64,000 nt of DNA from Exophiala sp. HKRS030 (Eukaryota > Ascomycota > Eurotiomycetes > Chaetothyriales > Herpotrichiellaceae). The notes under the pieces were generated by a model, which was given only the letters and a program-made list of their open reading frames with translations, was not told the origin of the DNA and ran no database searches. Below, in pieces: positions 35,001-48,487 of this stretch (positions are counted from its first letter, which is position 1; each line of letters starts with the position of its first letter). The stretch covers positions 3,596,001 through 3,660,000 of the forward strand of contig JAHWDD010000006.1 in NCBI GenBank assembly GCA_023897205.1, read 5' to 3'. Made by a program: the position numbers and the translations under genes.

Positions 35001-38000
35001 CTGGAAGAATGTGCGTCGCGGAGTTGGGGCATCCGAAACAGATTTGATCATTCCATCAAGCTGGTTGCGATTCTCGTCGCCAGCCCAGGCTTCGTAATTT
35101 CGCCACGCTGACTCGAGAAGGAGATCACTGAAATTTTCGTGCTTTGCGAATTCGCCGAGAATATCCCACTGCTGTAGCTTCTGGGCACAGATCATCCAAT
35201 GATCTTCCCAAAGGTGATATTCTCCTTGAGAAAAGGGAACCACCCCGGTCCTGGCCTTGACCTGTGCAGACTCCCATAACTGCTGTGCCTTGTCCCATAT
35301 TCCATGTTGCTCATATGACAGCGCTGCATTCGTCTCCATAAACTTACACCTCCTACGCCAAGTTCCGTAGAACAGATCATCTTCCTGCAGGCCAGCATAG
35401 ACCTCAACGAGGGCATCCAAGTTACTCTCTCTGACCGCCGGCGTATCAATTAAGGGATCGACGGTTGACTCTTCGAGCGAGATGAGAGCAGTGTACCAGG
35501 CATCGTAGGTTTTGCTCAAAAATTTCATCACATGTGGTGGAACCTTGAATCTTGGCCGGGCTCTGACCGCTCCTTCGAGCAATGCCTGCACGACATTAGG
35601 ACGTAGATTGAGTTGTCGCTGGTGGTATTCGCGAGTGAGTAGAGTGACCATACCCTTCTCAAGATCAAGACGTTCATCTCTGCTAAGCGCAGACCAACAA
35701 AGAGGAAAGAGCTTGACCCAAACATCGTATGCCACATTGTCGTCCGCATGCTGTAATTGAGTGATAGGTTCGAGAAGATCGCGCACTTTGACTTCTTGGA
35801 TTTCTTGATTAAAGCGACGCTGAGCTGTGATCAGCGTTTCGAGGCTATCTTCAATCAGGAGATCATCCTTTTTCTGCTCTGGACTGACTAAGGAGCTGTT
35901 AAAAAGTTCAGACATAGGACAAACCCGGATGTCTGCGGGGTGCAACCGCGCAGGCATGGACATTTCCACGGAACCTATAATGAGGTGCGAGGCTTGTTTC
36001 AGCCAGAATGAATCCGCCAGCGTGTCCCAATTCTGTAACGTCAAAACATAGTTGAGTCGATAACTCGCTGTCTTAGACAAAGCGCGATTAAAGATGCTCA
36101 TGAACCGATTGCGCATTTCCACGTCTACTGCTCGAGTTCCAATCAAGAAAGCATGTTCCAGGCGGACTGTGAGTTCGGTTCTTGTCACTGTAGGATCCTC
36201 ATAAATTTTGATGACCAGCTCAAGGAAGCGCTCCAGTAGTGTCTGATTTTGCCACTTCTCAAATATTAGCATCTTGTGCAGTACAGCAGTCTTCTCCTTG
36301 AGAGTTGGCCACGGTTCACTGGAGTTGAAGACCCATTTCTCAACCATATCGAGGACTTTGTTGCACATCTCAACGTTGAATGATTTTTCCACTAGGGAGG
36401 CCAAAACGCTTAGAAATGGTCTTCTTTGGTCGTTCAGCTCGCCCATCCGGAGAGCTAGAATATCAATGGTCTTTTTGATCAAATCAACGCCAAGAGCAAA
36501 CTCATAAGGATCCATCAGTGGGTCACCTAGTCGCCAGCCTTGTGGCGGTGGACCAGTCGGGATGGCGTAAGCATTGATATGCTCTTTGGCCAATTTGCCT
36601 TGCAATGCTTTCATGGCACCGGCAATATGATCATCAACGGCACTAGGTCGGACTAGTGACAAGGTCCATAGGTTGTTGATACCGGAGGTGAAATTCCCAG
36701 AGGACAATGCTTCGCCCACCATGACCTTGGAGTATCTTGTAGGAAAGTCGGTTGGCGATGTATCGAGATCCATACCATCCTCATCTTCAGCCTTCTCATT
36801 CGGGATGGCCTCGAGAATCCGTCGAACTAACGGCGTATGCTTGTTATCGTCAGCCATGACATGTAGACAATCTTGGATCTCTGGCTCTTCCATCTTCAAT
36901 GGTTTCTCCAGGAGCTTCTGTACCCGCTCCATGTGTGTAACAATCCATTCATCTGATTTGGTACTCAATAAAATTCGCATAACTTGAAGTGCATTGACCA
37001 TACAAGTAAGTTGCTTGTCATCTGGCTTGTCGGCCTTTTCGCCTGCAAGTATCGGATCCAAGACCTTCTCGTAAAGTCCAATATCAACATCGAACCACAT
37101 ATTGGGTGCCAGTAAATCGCTTAGCAATTGTACAGCTTTCTTACACATGTCATTAGATAGTGGTTGTTGTTGGACCTTCTGCATGGTTTTCGATTTCAAT
37201 TCGGCTGCCGGGACAGGGGATCGCTCAGCCAAAGTTGTGATAAAATTGATCATGTATTTAACAATCATTGTCCGGTGCTCCAGAGGAATGAGGTATTCAG
37301 CTCGCTCTTTGGTTTGCGGAGGAGGCAACTTCTCGTTTCCTTGTGAATCTCGCTTCTTAGAAGGAGTCAGTTCCGCCGTGGTCGAGCCTGGCTGCGATAC
37401 AGAAACTCGCTTGCTCTCCCACTGTTGGATGAGAGATATTAATGCAAGGGCAAGTTTTTTGCTTTCATTGGATGGATTTGGAGGAGGCGCTATCTTGTGG
37501 AGCATTTGCACAATCGTAGGGACGAAATACTCCCGTGAATCATAGAAAAGATCTGGTTGCCGAACAATGAAGTTAAAAATGCTCTGCACCTGTTGTAGAT
37601 TCCCGGTCTCTTCATTCAAGATTTTTCGCGGTAGACGTGCCCAGTGAGGAGACCTCTTCTCACTAGGGGTACTATTTGGCGTTGCCATTCGAATAGGTAA
37701 TACTGGGGCAAGTACTTCCAGTGCTTGAGAAACCAGTGCCTTCCCTTCATTTTGGTGAGCCTTCAAGAGCTGATTATAAATCTGGACAGCGATCTTTGGT
37801 GGAGTTTCATAAGATCTGATAAAGTAGCAGATGAGAACGTAGGCTGCGTACTTGTTGATAACATCTTCTAACTTGATATGGCCCCAAGAGTATTTGATGA
37901 TGTCTTTACGATCTTCAGAAACTGCATCTTTGTGATACTTGAGAACGAATGCCGACAACTGAAGTGCTTCCATGCGAGAATGATCAATTCCTGGTTGACC

Positions 38001-41000
38001 AGATTCGTCACTAGATTCCAATGACGCAACAGACTTCCACAGCTTCTCGAGAAGGAGGTCAAAGAGTTTGTTATCGGCAAGGTTACCAGCGTCGTTAACC
38101 ACGCGACGATTGTTCTGGACATCTTTGGCAAGAATGGGGTTGACCACATTATGCAGTAAAAATGTCTTCAGTTTCTGGGCTCAGTCTTGCGGGAGTAGAC
38201 GTCCAAACATTTTTCTATTATGTTGAAGCGTCTCTCGGTAGACTTGTCCATAATGACGGAATTGTAAAGATATTTTGTAAGCTGCAGGGTACATTTGATC
38301 TTTCCTTGAGAGGCGGATGAGAACACGTCCATCATAAAAGCCGTGTCTTCTGGTGCATCAGACAGATAAAGCGCCAAAATCTCAAGAACCTGATCGCCAG
38401 CCTGCTCAGCACGAAGTCGTTGAGATTGGTGCAATTTGTCTTCGCGGAGCTGCCCCTCTAGTTCACGACCCGTCGAAAGGATCTTTGCGCGCAGAGCGTC
38501 CTGATTCCTTAACCAGTCCTTCGCAGAGTCGCTTGCACATATGGAGTGAACGATATATATGCCATTGATAGCAGCGATTTGTTTCGCTGGTTCTGTCTCA
38601 ACTTCAAAAGCAGTTTTGATGAGAGCTTCAGTGTCACTCATCACAGCCGCACGGATGGCATGACTGTGTTCTGAAGCCAGAATTTGGCCAAAAAATCTAC
38701 CGTACTTCTCTTCGTGCAGGCGAGGTTGGAAAAATGCCCATGTCTCTTTAGGATATTTGTCCAGATACAGTGCCAGGGGATGCCGGAAAGGGCTAGCCAC
38801 CGTGCGTCGGAGCTTTGATTCCAAGTCGAGGACACCATTCACTAGATCAGCCATGAAACTAGTCGCAGCAGGCGGTAGAAGATGGAAGATGTTGAAGATG
38901 GCCGTCACAATCTTCATTTGAGCGTTTTGCTCAATAAGGCCAAAGGAAACCTTTTGCAAAAGGGCTTCATCCGCAATCACCCTCATGTGCTCGAGAAGTC
39001 TAGCACCGATCTCAACCTTGAAGTAATTCGTGAGCAGGGTCAACAAGCGGGCTAGACCCTCAAGCCCAGCCACAGTGAGGCGTTTGGAGTCCTGTAAATT
39101 CATCAGAATGGGCCGAAGACCATTCTGCAGCAGATCTTTCGGCAGTTTCGCGGTCTGGACCAAAACATCTTTGAGACCCGCATTCGCAGCATCAATAATC
39201 TCTGGTGACTTGGAATAGAGCAGTTTGAAGAACACCGTGATGATCCGTGCTCGACTGGTGTTTTGGGCTCCGGCAGCAAAATCGGGAAGACTCATGGCGA
39301 TGGATAACAACTTCAAACATGAGACTCTAAGGTTCACAATCAGCTGCGCGTTGTTGAACTCGTCAGGCTTAGGATGAAGAATTTCGGCATCAGCATCGGC
39401 GAGTGCTAGTGATTCCATCATTAGGCGATTCAGCTGATCGTTGAGAGGAACGAAATCATGTCCAAGGCCCAGACAATAAGTAATGGCATCGATGAAGCCG
39501 GTTTGCGAAAGGAAGGGCAAAGCTCTCAATGGCTTGTTGAATATCGGCTGCAATAAACGATCCTTTACAGGCTCAAGGATTTCATGCACCTCAATGCCAA
39601 CGAGCTCGGCCATCACGGCGAATGCTTTCTGTGCCGTCTCTCGAGCATTTTTGTTCATGTGAGATAGCTCCACACAGAATGTGGCGCACAGGATAAACAG
39701 CGGGCTCTTTTCATTGGAAATAGACTCCTTTGTACTTCCGGCCAAACCTTTCTTCAAAATGTGCTCCAGTGTCTCTTGAGCCGTGATCCGAGTGCTTGCA
39801 GGAACCTCCTGAGGAGTGTCTTTGATAACATATAGCAGAGCTTTTATGAGATCCAGCTGCTTACTCTGGAGAAATGCACTGCCCAAGCCTAGCTTAGTGA
39901 CAAGAAGCTTGATGCCTTGGGTTGCGCCTGCCTTCGTGAACCACTCAACCTCGCGACATCGATAGCAAAACGTTTGTGTGAGATAGCTGAAGAATGGCAG
40001 GACTGCCGCTTTGCTTTCACTCCCAAAAATAGTACGAGCTGTCTCTACCACTGCCATCATTGACACTTCTGCAGTTTCTCTAATCACAATGTTGTCCGAA
40101 GCCAGGCACTCGCAGATAACCTCTGCCAGAATACGAGAGCTCAGATACACTGCTCCTTCTCCTGACTGAACGTCGAACTCTTTGGTCTTTCGAGCAGCAT
40201 CACAAAGTGCTTGGCCAAGCTCCACGATGGTAAAGTGTCGAGAAATGCTGAGAATGAAAGCATCGGCTTGAGTTTTGAGATCAGATATTGCTGTGGCGGC
40301 GAAACACGCTCGTATCAGCTTTTTCAGGTTCTGTTCCTGGTCCAGTCGCTTTTGCACTGATTTGCCAGGGCCATTCTCGGACAGCATTTCCGTATACGTG
40401 GCAAAACGACGAGCTATAAGGTCGTTGGCTTGTAGTCGTACCAGAGCCGCAAAATCATCCGGCAGATGGTCAGTACCGATGAAGAGCTTGACTTGATTGC
40501 TAATCAGCTTGAATGATTGTTGTCTGTAATATACATCGAGAGACTTCGCAGCAGAGACCTTGGAGATTTCTGAAAGCTTTCGAATTGCAAGATCAACGGC
40601 AGTATCGAGAGGGAATGCCCTATCACGGTTTGTCTCAATAAGCCTGATATCAAAACTGGGTTGATCATCTGTGTATTGTCGGAATGACAGCTGATGAGGA
40701 TGATTCAAAAACTTGCGGTTCCTGCCTCCCAGTTTGCCCAGTATTCTCATCGTGGTGTGCGAGTGGAAATGCTGATATGGCTGAGGCTTCAGATGTTCAA
40801 ATAGTGCAGTCATGAGTTCGTCCATGATAGGCGCCATGATGGGATCCAAATAGTCAGCCGTGAGATTATCGACACAAAGTTCTAATGTTCGCAAGCCCTG
40901 CCCGACAAGATCAGGGCCAGCCCGGAGAGCCACCACCAGTGGCTTCATAAGGTGGCTTAGATGGGGTAACAGGTGGCTAAGCCGGGCTGGTACAGTCAAT

Positions 41001-43494
41001 GTCAGCTCCACATAAAGGTCGCGATCATGCGGATCGCGTGCTCCTTGAAGCAGATGATTGAAGGTCTCCAGTAGCATCTCCAGGAGGGGTAGGATCTCCT
41101 TATACAGGAGCTCGAATCGACCACCTCCAATACTTCTGAAAAGGGATCTGAGCAAAATGAAGTAGTGAATCGGCTTTTCCGCAGTCACAGACAGTTGGAC
41201 ACACTGGGTGATAATCTTCGTAATGTGTGGTAGCAGAACTTGTTCGTTATGTGCCGAGAAGAGGGTAACTGCCATAAAGGATAGCTTGAACATTCTCAAA
41301 AGAATGGAAGATTTCTTTATATGCGAGGAGCCTACCTCTGGCAATTTCCCCATAAGATAATGCAAAACCATGCCTGCAAATGCGGGAGAGGTGGCTTCGC
41401 TCGCAAGGAAAAATTGTGGCAAGTGGAGCAGCGCTGTGTGCTCGAACATGAGCTCATGGAGATGAGGAATCTCAGCCTGAAAAACTTCATGGAAAGTGGC
41501 TGGGTCAATACAGTGGAAAACGGTGCCAAAACTTTCCAGCAGTTCCTTCTCATCTCTTGTCATCTGCGCCATTGAGTGGCTGGCCATGAAATCGACTGGT
41601 GAAGTGTATGGCACATCGGTGGGCGAGAGCTCGGTGCTGTAATACCGGAAGACCCGTGCGCCTTCGTGGAAGAGTTTGGTAATGACTCGGGTTTCCTCGG
41701 CATTATAGCCAAATGATACCTCCGCCCAGTTCATTGGTGCATTAGCTGGATCAATGGTGAGGCCTTGAGGGTTACATTTCTTCAGCTGAAAGAACATGTT
41801 TTTAAGTCCGTTGACCAGGTTTTTGAACAGAAATTTGTTGTCGTTGACTGGATCAGCCCCTCGCTCTCGGGGATTCGACGTCTTGATCGGGGTAGCCGTG
41901 AATATGTCAACCTCATCCCAATCAAGCGGTTGATCCTTGTCGTCCATATATGTTTCGACATGATTCTCTTTTGATTTGTCTGCGTATTGTGCACTCAGCT
42001 TCACGGCATTCTTGTATTGATAGTTCATTGCAGCAAACTTGTCACCGATTGCATCTAGGATCATGATGAGAAAGTACCGAGCATCTTCCTTGTTCTCAAG
42101 CTTGGTAATACTCTCGGCCATATTCAACAGTAATTTTGCGCTCATCGTCTGAAAACTGGTACCTGGGAGATTGTCATGCAAGTTCTTGGTGTAGACTTCG
42201 ATGGTTCGTCGTATCTGGTCTCTTTCCAGAGAATCTCGGACATGATGAATTAGGTCTGCAAGCATACTGTAAGCCAAGGGACGCATTGTCTCATAGACAG
42301 TTAGTCCGTCACCAATGAGTATCCTTTCATCCAACAGGTCGTCAATCCGATTGAGGAAGATTTTACGATAGTTGAAATTGATGATATGGCGGATTGCAAC
42401 CAGTAGCTCTTTTCTAGCGCCTGATTTCTCTCTCGGACAGTCCTGCAGCAGGCGTACGACCACTCCCGGGAGAGAGGGGAGGAAATCCGTGAGTTGGTTG
42501 GCATACACTCTTAGAAGATAGGCAAGGAAGCTCATGGTCTTGACTTGAGCGGTAATAAAATCTCCAAAGGCCGCACGATTCTTAATCTCTTTACTGACGC
42601 CCGTGAAAATTGTACCATTGGCAAGCGCTTCTTTGTGTGCATTGTCCTGCGCAGTGGCCTGCAGGAGGAGAATGCCCTTGATTGACGGGACGAACTTCTT
42701 GACATTTGCGGAAACTGAAGCACGATGCGCTTGGAAGATGGAAACGACGATGATGGGACATTCGGATAAGACCTTGAATGACTGCATACCCTTGGCGAGG
42801 GGTGTATGGTCCTTCTTATCGCTTCCTGGATCCGAAACGGTCGTGCCCGGTGAGCCCGGCCGCGGAGACTGAAGACTGCCGACTGCTTGATTTGGTGTGG
42901 ACGAGATGGCTTGTTGATGGGCTGTGGGCGCGTCGAATGTGTCTTTGACAACCTGATTCATCATTTCAAACATTTCAAGGATGAGGTCGAGAAAGGGTTG
43001 AACTTTTGAGGCGGTAGCAGTGGGCTGAGACCGCTCCAGGTCCATGATGGTCTTGAGGCATAGAACCGCATTGTCTTCATTTTCCACCCTTACCAGGTCC
43101 AACAGGGTGTCCACCATTTCCAAAGCATAGGGCTCGATCTCTGAAGGTCCATGTTGGAGCCGATGAAGAATTTCAAGGATTTGATTGCGCAGTATCTGTT
43201 CGAACGAGGTGGGCGAAAAGTCGGGTTTGCCTTCCAAGATCTTCTTGAACACCGGCCAGAGCTTGCTAAGGAATTTGGCGTATGTAGCAGGAGGTGTACA
43301 GAGGGTTTCAATCGAGTCTCGCACTTCGGTGGCTATGTTGGATTTTGTACGTGTATCTAGTGAAATTCGTGGTTAGTGAATCGCATTCGAGAGCATAAGG
43401 CAAGGTTATGGACGACGGATATACCAATCTTGGGGTCCACAAGCCTGGATGCATATATATCGATCTTCTGAGATGCGTCCATGGCTGAACTCAT
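32007..43494 (-). CDS. tra1: Tra1, PI3K-like pseudokinase subunit of SAGA and NuA4, with one apparent 1-nt frameshift
   Basis: About 3,806 residues (yeast Tra1 is 3,744). Exon 1 is 43425-43494; a 68-nt intron (43357-43424, GTATAT...CTAG) precedes one huge exon to the stop at 32007. Order: a HEAT-repeat solenoid, the FAT region (for example FGAQQKAEFYTLKGMFLAKL), a PI3K-like domain, and a FATC tail ending in DPLWMPWL. The kinase is inactive by sequence: HMSARYPSKF replaces the catalytic loop and GDIWASDLLP replaces the DFG region, as known for Tra1/TRRAP. Tra1 docks transcription activators to the histone acetyltransferase complexes. The frame breaks at GGG 38177-38179 (CCC on the coding strand), giving a premature stop at 38168; one extra C joins the two halves (KTEP to QKLKTF) exactly. 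The intact open frames on both sides argue against decay. Confidence 0.95.
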
Positions 43495-44445
43495 TATGTG
43501 GCTCGGCGCGAACTATGCTTAACGGCGCAATGCACCCGTCCAAGTAGATGGCGCGCCAAAAGCCCTGAGCGACTTCATCAAAACTAACTAGGCGTAGGAC
43601 TCATAGATTAAACGTGGCAGAGTCTGAAGTCGTCAAATCGCGAGGATGAGAGGAAAGGCAGTGGTGCAAGGCGACTCGGGTACGCTCGTGATGCGTAAAG
43701 ACAAAAGAGTGTCGGAAGAAAGATGCCAACCAGGCTCAACTGCAGGTAGAAGGAATATTTGTTGTAGTTTAAAGCGCCTGTTTCGTTGTCGTCAATTCGT
43801 GACAGCGTTGCTGAAAGGCGTTGTCAAGCACGGGCAGACCGTCGCTTGTATGGGGAATTTTGCAGGAGTTGGAGACGTGAGAACGATCGAGGAGGAGAAT
43901 CATCAAAAACGCGGGCATGCCTCACGCTGAAGTCGAGTTGCACTAGTCCCAAAACTGATTAGTGCTTTTGAAGTGCACCAATTGCGGACGATCTCGAACC
44001 TTCATCGCAAGGCAACCTTGAATATTGTAATGACGGCACTCAGGAGTCCGGTAAGCCACTGTAAGCCTGATCAAGAGCTGTCAGACCTTGTCTATTGAGT
44101 AGGATGTATTCTGGACTCTCGCCGACGCCTACGGTGGGCACTGGGGAAAATTGTGTAGTTGACCTTGCATGAATGTTTGCCAATCGAATCACCTTTGTGT
44201 CAAAACTCATTTTTGCGGGATTGCTCATATCTTCATACAGAGGGAGACTTTGTAGCGCCAGCCTCGTGCTCTAATTTCAACCAATATCCCAAAAGCCAAC
44301 GCGGGATCTACTTGTGCTAGGTCGCATCCGTCTTGGATGGGATTGTTCAGCGTCCTTTAAGTCATCCAAAGTCATCGTCTGCTTGAGATAATTCTCTTGC
44401 CCCGGCCCTGGATGCGCTTCAGAATTGGCATTGCCGCTAATTTGT
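43495..44445. other. Intergenic region upstream of tra1 and downstream of the B56 gene
   Basis: Nearly 1 kb holding the tra1 promoter and the B56 3' end. Short open frames (43646-43930 plus; 44040-44228 minus) have no support. I see nothing else. Confidence 0.5.
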
Positions 44446-46993
44446 TCACTTTCTAATTGCACCAGTATCGCTGTCAACCTGTGACGAAGTACTGCTCTGG
44501 CGTTGAATGTGCGGCATCACCACTCGGTGTTCGCCTGACCCCGCCCCTGAATGAGCCCGATGCCTCCGCGACTTGCCGTCAGAGCCACTATTGGACCTGC
44601 GAGACTTAGTCTGTCCCTGGGAGTCCGCACGTCGTCTCTGGAGAATCGAAAGCCATGTCAGAAAAAAAGGTCCAACGTCACTATAATAATAAGAGAAGTC
44701 TTAGCCAACCAAAGGATGGAGAGATTAAGGTTGCTCTAGTCGTTTCAGATCATATTTTGAACATGCTTACCGAGTTCGCCTTGGCCGTTGATGCCTCATC
44801 GTGTAGCTTGAGAGCATCGAGTCTCGTCTGGTGCTCTTGTGTGGCGTCTGGTTCCAGTTCTTCCTGAATCGATGCAGGCTTGCTGCTTGGAGCAGCCCCT
44901 GCTTTGATCTTTTTGGCAGTCTCTGCTAGCTTGTCCCATTTCGCCTGTCGTGCTTTTTCTCGTTGCGCTGCTGTGTTTTGCAATTCATTGTAGTCGTGCG
45001 AGCATTCGTCGAATAACTGGGGGTTTATTTCCATAAAGAGTTTCATTGCATTGTAGACCATGCCATGAATTGTCCTACACACCTGTTAAAAAGACAATCG
45101 TAAGACGTTCGAGGTCACAAACCGGTTCCAATGTCCCTTGGAATTTTCATACAGCGGAGCAAACATTATCGGCAGGATAGTCTCCACATTGTCACTGACA
45201 AGGTTGCAAAAATATTCGTTGTTCCAAAAGTACAGGGCCCTTTCGGCAACCTGTGAGGGATTAGCGATATTTCTCTGTTGGCTTGAATGAGTGGCTTACC
45301 TGAAAATGTGGGCTCGCCACAGATTTGGCTAGCTGATTGAAGAGCGGCTCCTGCACTTTGGCAAATTCTTGGGGGTCCATCACCTCGAATATGTCCTCAA
45401 CCTCATTCAGAAACATGACCTCTTTGGTACTATTTGTTTTTGGCCAATATCTGAGCAAGCCGAGCACAACCTGTCACACATTAGCGATTTAATCCATGTG
45501 TATCGTTGGACATGTTTCACCTCCTCAGTAAGGGCAGCATCCTTCTCCAGAAATTGTACGATGCAATATGCCAATTGTGGGTGATACATGCTCAGACTTT
45601 TGGCTTTGTGGAGTGGTAGAAGGACGCGGGTCAAAAAGAGCTTGTGTTCCTCTTTCAGAGGCAAGGCGAAGCCATTGATAATGGATCCCAGAATCTCCAA
45701 TAATTCTGCAATGCCGTTAAATCTCTCCGTTTCGTATACGAATTGAAAGAAAACATTGTTGATGGATCGTCGTATGTACGAGCGCAGGTTCAAAAATTTG
45801 CCATAAATCCGATGGAGCGTCGTCTTGAGAAAGTCCCTTTCCCTGGGATCCTCGGAGTCGAACAATTCCAACAACTGCAAGACGAAGTGATGATCAATAT
45901 ACGCCTTCGCTATGTTGGTGTTGAAGTCCTGGCTCTCGATGAAACGCAAAAAAAACTCGTACACCACCTGAATATGGGCCAAGCAACCTCCAGCACAGGC
46001 TCATCTTCCTCTGGGTCAAAAGCCTCTCCCTGGGGGTTAACCGGAGGAGGCACAGGGCGGAAAAGGTTCTTGCTGAACATTTCGACTACCTTGGGGTACA
46101 TGGGTTCGGTGATTACAGATCTGTTGTTAGCGACATAATCAAGCAGTTCATGCAGGGCCAATCTCTTGATCTCTTTCGACTTCATGTCTGCTGTCTGATC
46201 GTTGAAGTCGAAGATGATGTTGCACTGGTCGATCTTCTGCATAAAGAGCTCTTGCCTTCGATTGGGCGGAACTTCATGGAAGCCTGACAGCTTTTCTAGA
46301 TCGCGTGCTCTCTGATCTGAAATGTCAAACCGTGAAGAGTGCTGTCTCTTTGGTGTGCGAAGGCCTTCTGGTACATCTTTGGGAGTAGTTTGTAACCGAT
46401 CAAATAAGAGTGACTTTTGACCGGCCTTGGGTGGGGCGAGGTCACCAGGCATCGTTTCGGTAGCACCAGGGCCCGGTACGTGTGGGGCGCTAGGACTGAT
46501 GATAACACTTGGGTTCATATGCCCTCCAGTTCTCCCAGGCGTCGTAGTTGGCCCAGGACCGTGGCCAGAGCCTTGTTGCATGAAGTGTTGGGCTATGCTG
46601 CCTGCACCTCCAACGTGGCTACCGTGCTGAACTCCAAGTGAAGTTGGACCGGTGTCATTGGTGGGAATTTTTCCTCGAACATCGTTAACAGCGGTGGTAG
46701 AGGAGGTCGGAGTGGCCGCGTTTGAGTTGCTTGGAGAACGTCCGTCACTACCGGCCAGTGTGGTGGAAGACGAGAGGGGGATGCTGTGCCTGAGTTTGAG
46801 TCCTTCTTCTTGGACGAGTTTTTGGAATCCTTCGCCCGGGCCAGCTGTTCATGCTACAGATTCAGTGAGTTCGAGTAAAGAACGCGAGATAGAAGGGGAG
46901 GAGCGGTGGTCCGAGTGGGGTTTTTGGACAGCCAACGAGAGGGATGGGATGGGATAGGATGGGACATACAACTCGCGCTCTGAAGCCTTTCAT
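44446..46993 (-). CDS. rts1: PP2A regulatory subunit B56 (Rts1-type), six exons, two apparent 1-nt frameshifts
   Basis: Exons 46993-46970, 46853-45521, 45470-45300, 45250-45123, 45074-44771 and 44637-44446, with introns of 116, 50, 49, 48 and 133 nt, total 2,152 nt; adding two bases gives 717 whole codons. A Ser/Thr-rich N-terminal tail is followed by the B56 HEAT-like core ([66 protein letters not shown]). The C-terminal tail is basic and Ser-rich (GKSRRHRAH). B56 directs PP2A to substrates at centromeres and in stress signalling. Frames break at G5 46778-46782 and GGG 45976-45978 (C runs on the coding strand); one more C at each restores the frame. The core is otherwise intact. The acceptor of intron 4 must be GTGTAG at 45075, not the closer CAG, to keep the frame. 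Confidence 0.9.
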
Positions 46994-48487
46994 GTTTGAC
47001 AAGGATATAGGATGGCTTTCATCAATTGTGAGGATAACTGACGCGGAGGGACGGTGAAGCACAGAGACAGATGCAGGAGGCTGAGATCTCACATCCGTAT
47101 CGACGAGGCACAGGACAGGTTATGATGAGGAGGAAAAGAGGATCGGACAGGATCGAGGGTGTTTGATGTAATCGTGGTGCAGAAGCGTAAGAGATGATAT
47201 TCAGACCGACATGGTCGAGGGAGATGCTGTGGGTAGCCGGTATAAAGCGCTCCAACTGCGACAGCAAGTGCAGCCAGAAGTCGAGATTCGAGGCTGTTGT
47301 GTGTTAGAATGAAATCAATGACAGCTTGGTGGTGGAGAGATCGAACCTACTGGGATGCAAAGGCTCGTTGAGGAGGTGTCGATATGTGAGGTCAGTGTTG
47401 ACGAGCGGTGCTTGAACAGTACTGCATGCGTAGTGGAAGTGAGGGTTGTCGTTGATCAAATGTGAAGTTCGAGTTCATCGTCAATGAAGCAATGGGTGCC
47501 GCGCAGTAGGGCAGTAGGGCAGTAGTGGGCAGTAGTCCAATTAGCAGGAGTAGTACGGAGTGCGGACGTACATAGTAGCGGTTAGTAGTACGGAGTAGTT
47601 GGTTGGTACTTGGTTAGCCACTTAATGACTGAGGCAAGATGGACGATGGAAGCGAGCACCTGGCGAGTGCCTCTGAATCGCCGTTCTTGCCTGTCTGTGG
47701 TTGTCCTGCCCCATCGCAATCTGGGAAGGCAGTGGCAGTGGCAGTTGCGGTGGGACTTGCACGGTCACTGCGCTGATGACTACGGTGTACTTTAGATGTG
47801 CTTGTGGGCAACTACCAAGTGAACGGTAAGATACCTAATAATACGGAGAATATACCTACATAGGTAAGTGCCAGGTACCACGGGTACTGTATCAGTCCTG
47901 CGCCAGAGGTAGATCGAGGTCTCTAGCAACACATCCTCCTAGCCTAACAATAACAAGTTAGGATTAGGCAAGGCACGGCACCTGTGAATACCTACTAGGT
48001 GCCTACCTTCGTTGTTGTCATTTTCATTACTGTTGGTGGGCGTCAGATTCTAAGTACTTCCCCTTCTGTAGGTAGTGCAGGTACAATACCTGAACACCTG
48101 GCTACCTAATCACGTGCATATATGGGAGCCTAATATGAGGTAACAGACTACTCCGTACAGTTCAGGCCGAGAATGCTAACCTCTTTAGGTCATTGCCAAG
48201 GTGCTACCGACCCCGGTCCCACGATTTCAACCTTTCCACTTGCCCATCAACAAACCTCAGGCACCCTGTCCTGTTAGTTAGTGCATTAGCGCTAGCCACT
48301 AGAATTCTCAGTAGCGCGAAATACCAAACATGCCTTTTATCGGGTTGCCTCGATCAGCACTCGATCATGTTCACAACTCCAATGTACAAACATCCATCAA
48401 GGATAAAATCAGCATCGTGATGTTTGGATGAACTCTCTATGATCGCCATGTGAACAACGAAATTGCCATTAAAGTCTTTCAGGAAAC
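46994..48487. other. Shared divergent promoter of B56 and tfc1
   Basis: A 1.5-kb gap without a supported gene. It carries TACGGAGTA at 47590, TACTCCGTA at 48149 and a near-match (TACGGAGTG) at 47555, together with GGCAGTA-type direct repeats at about 47505-47540. AGGTACC/CTACCT-rich short words cluster at 47840-48110. Either flanking gene could use these sites. Confidence 0.5.
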
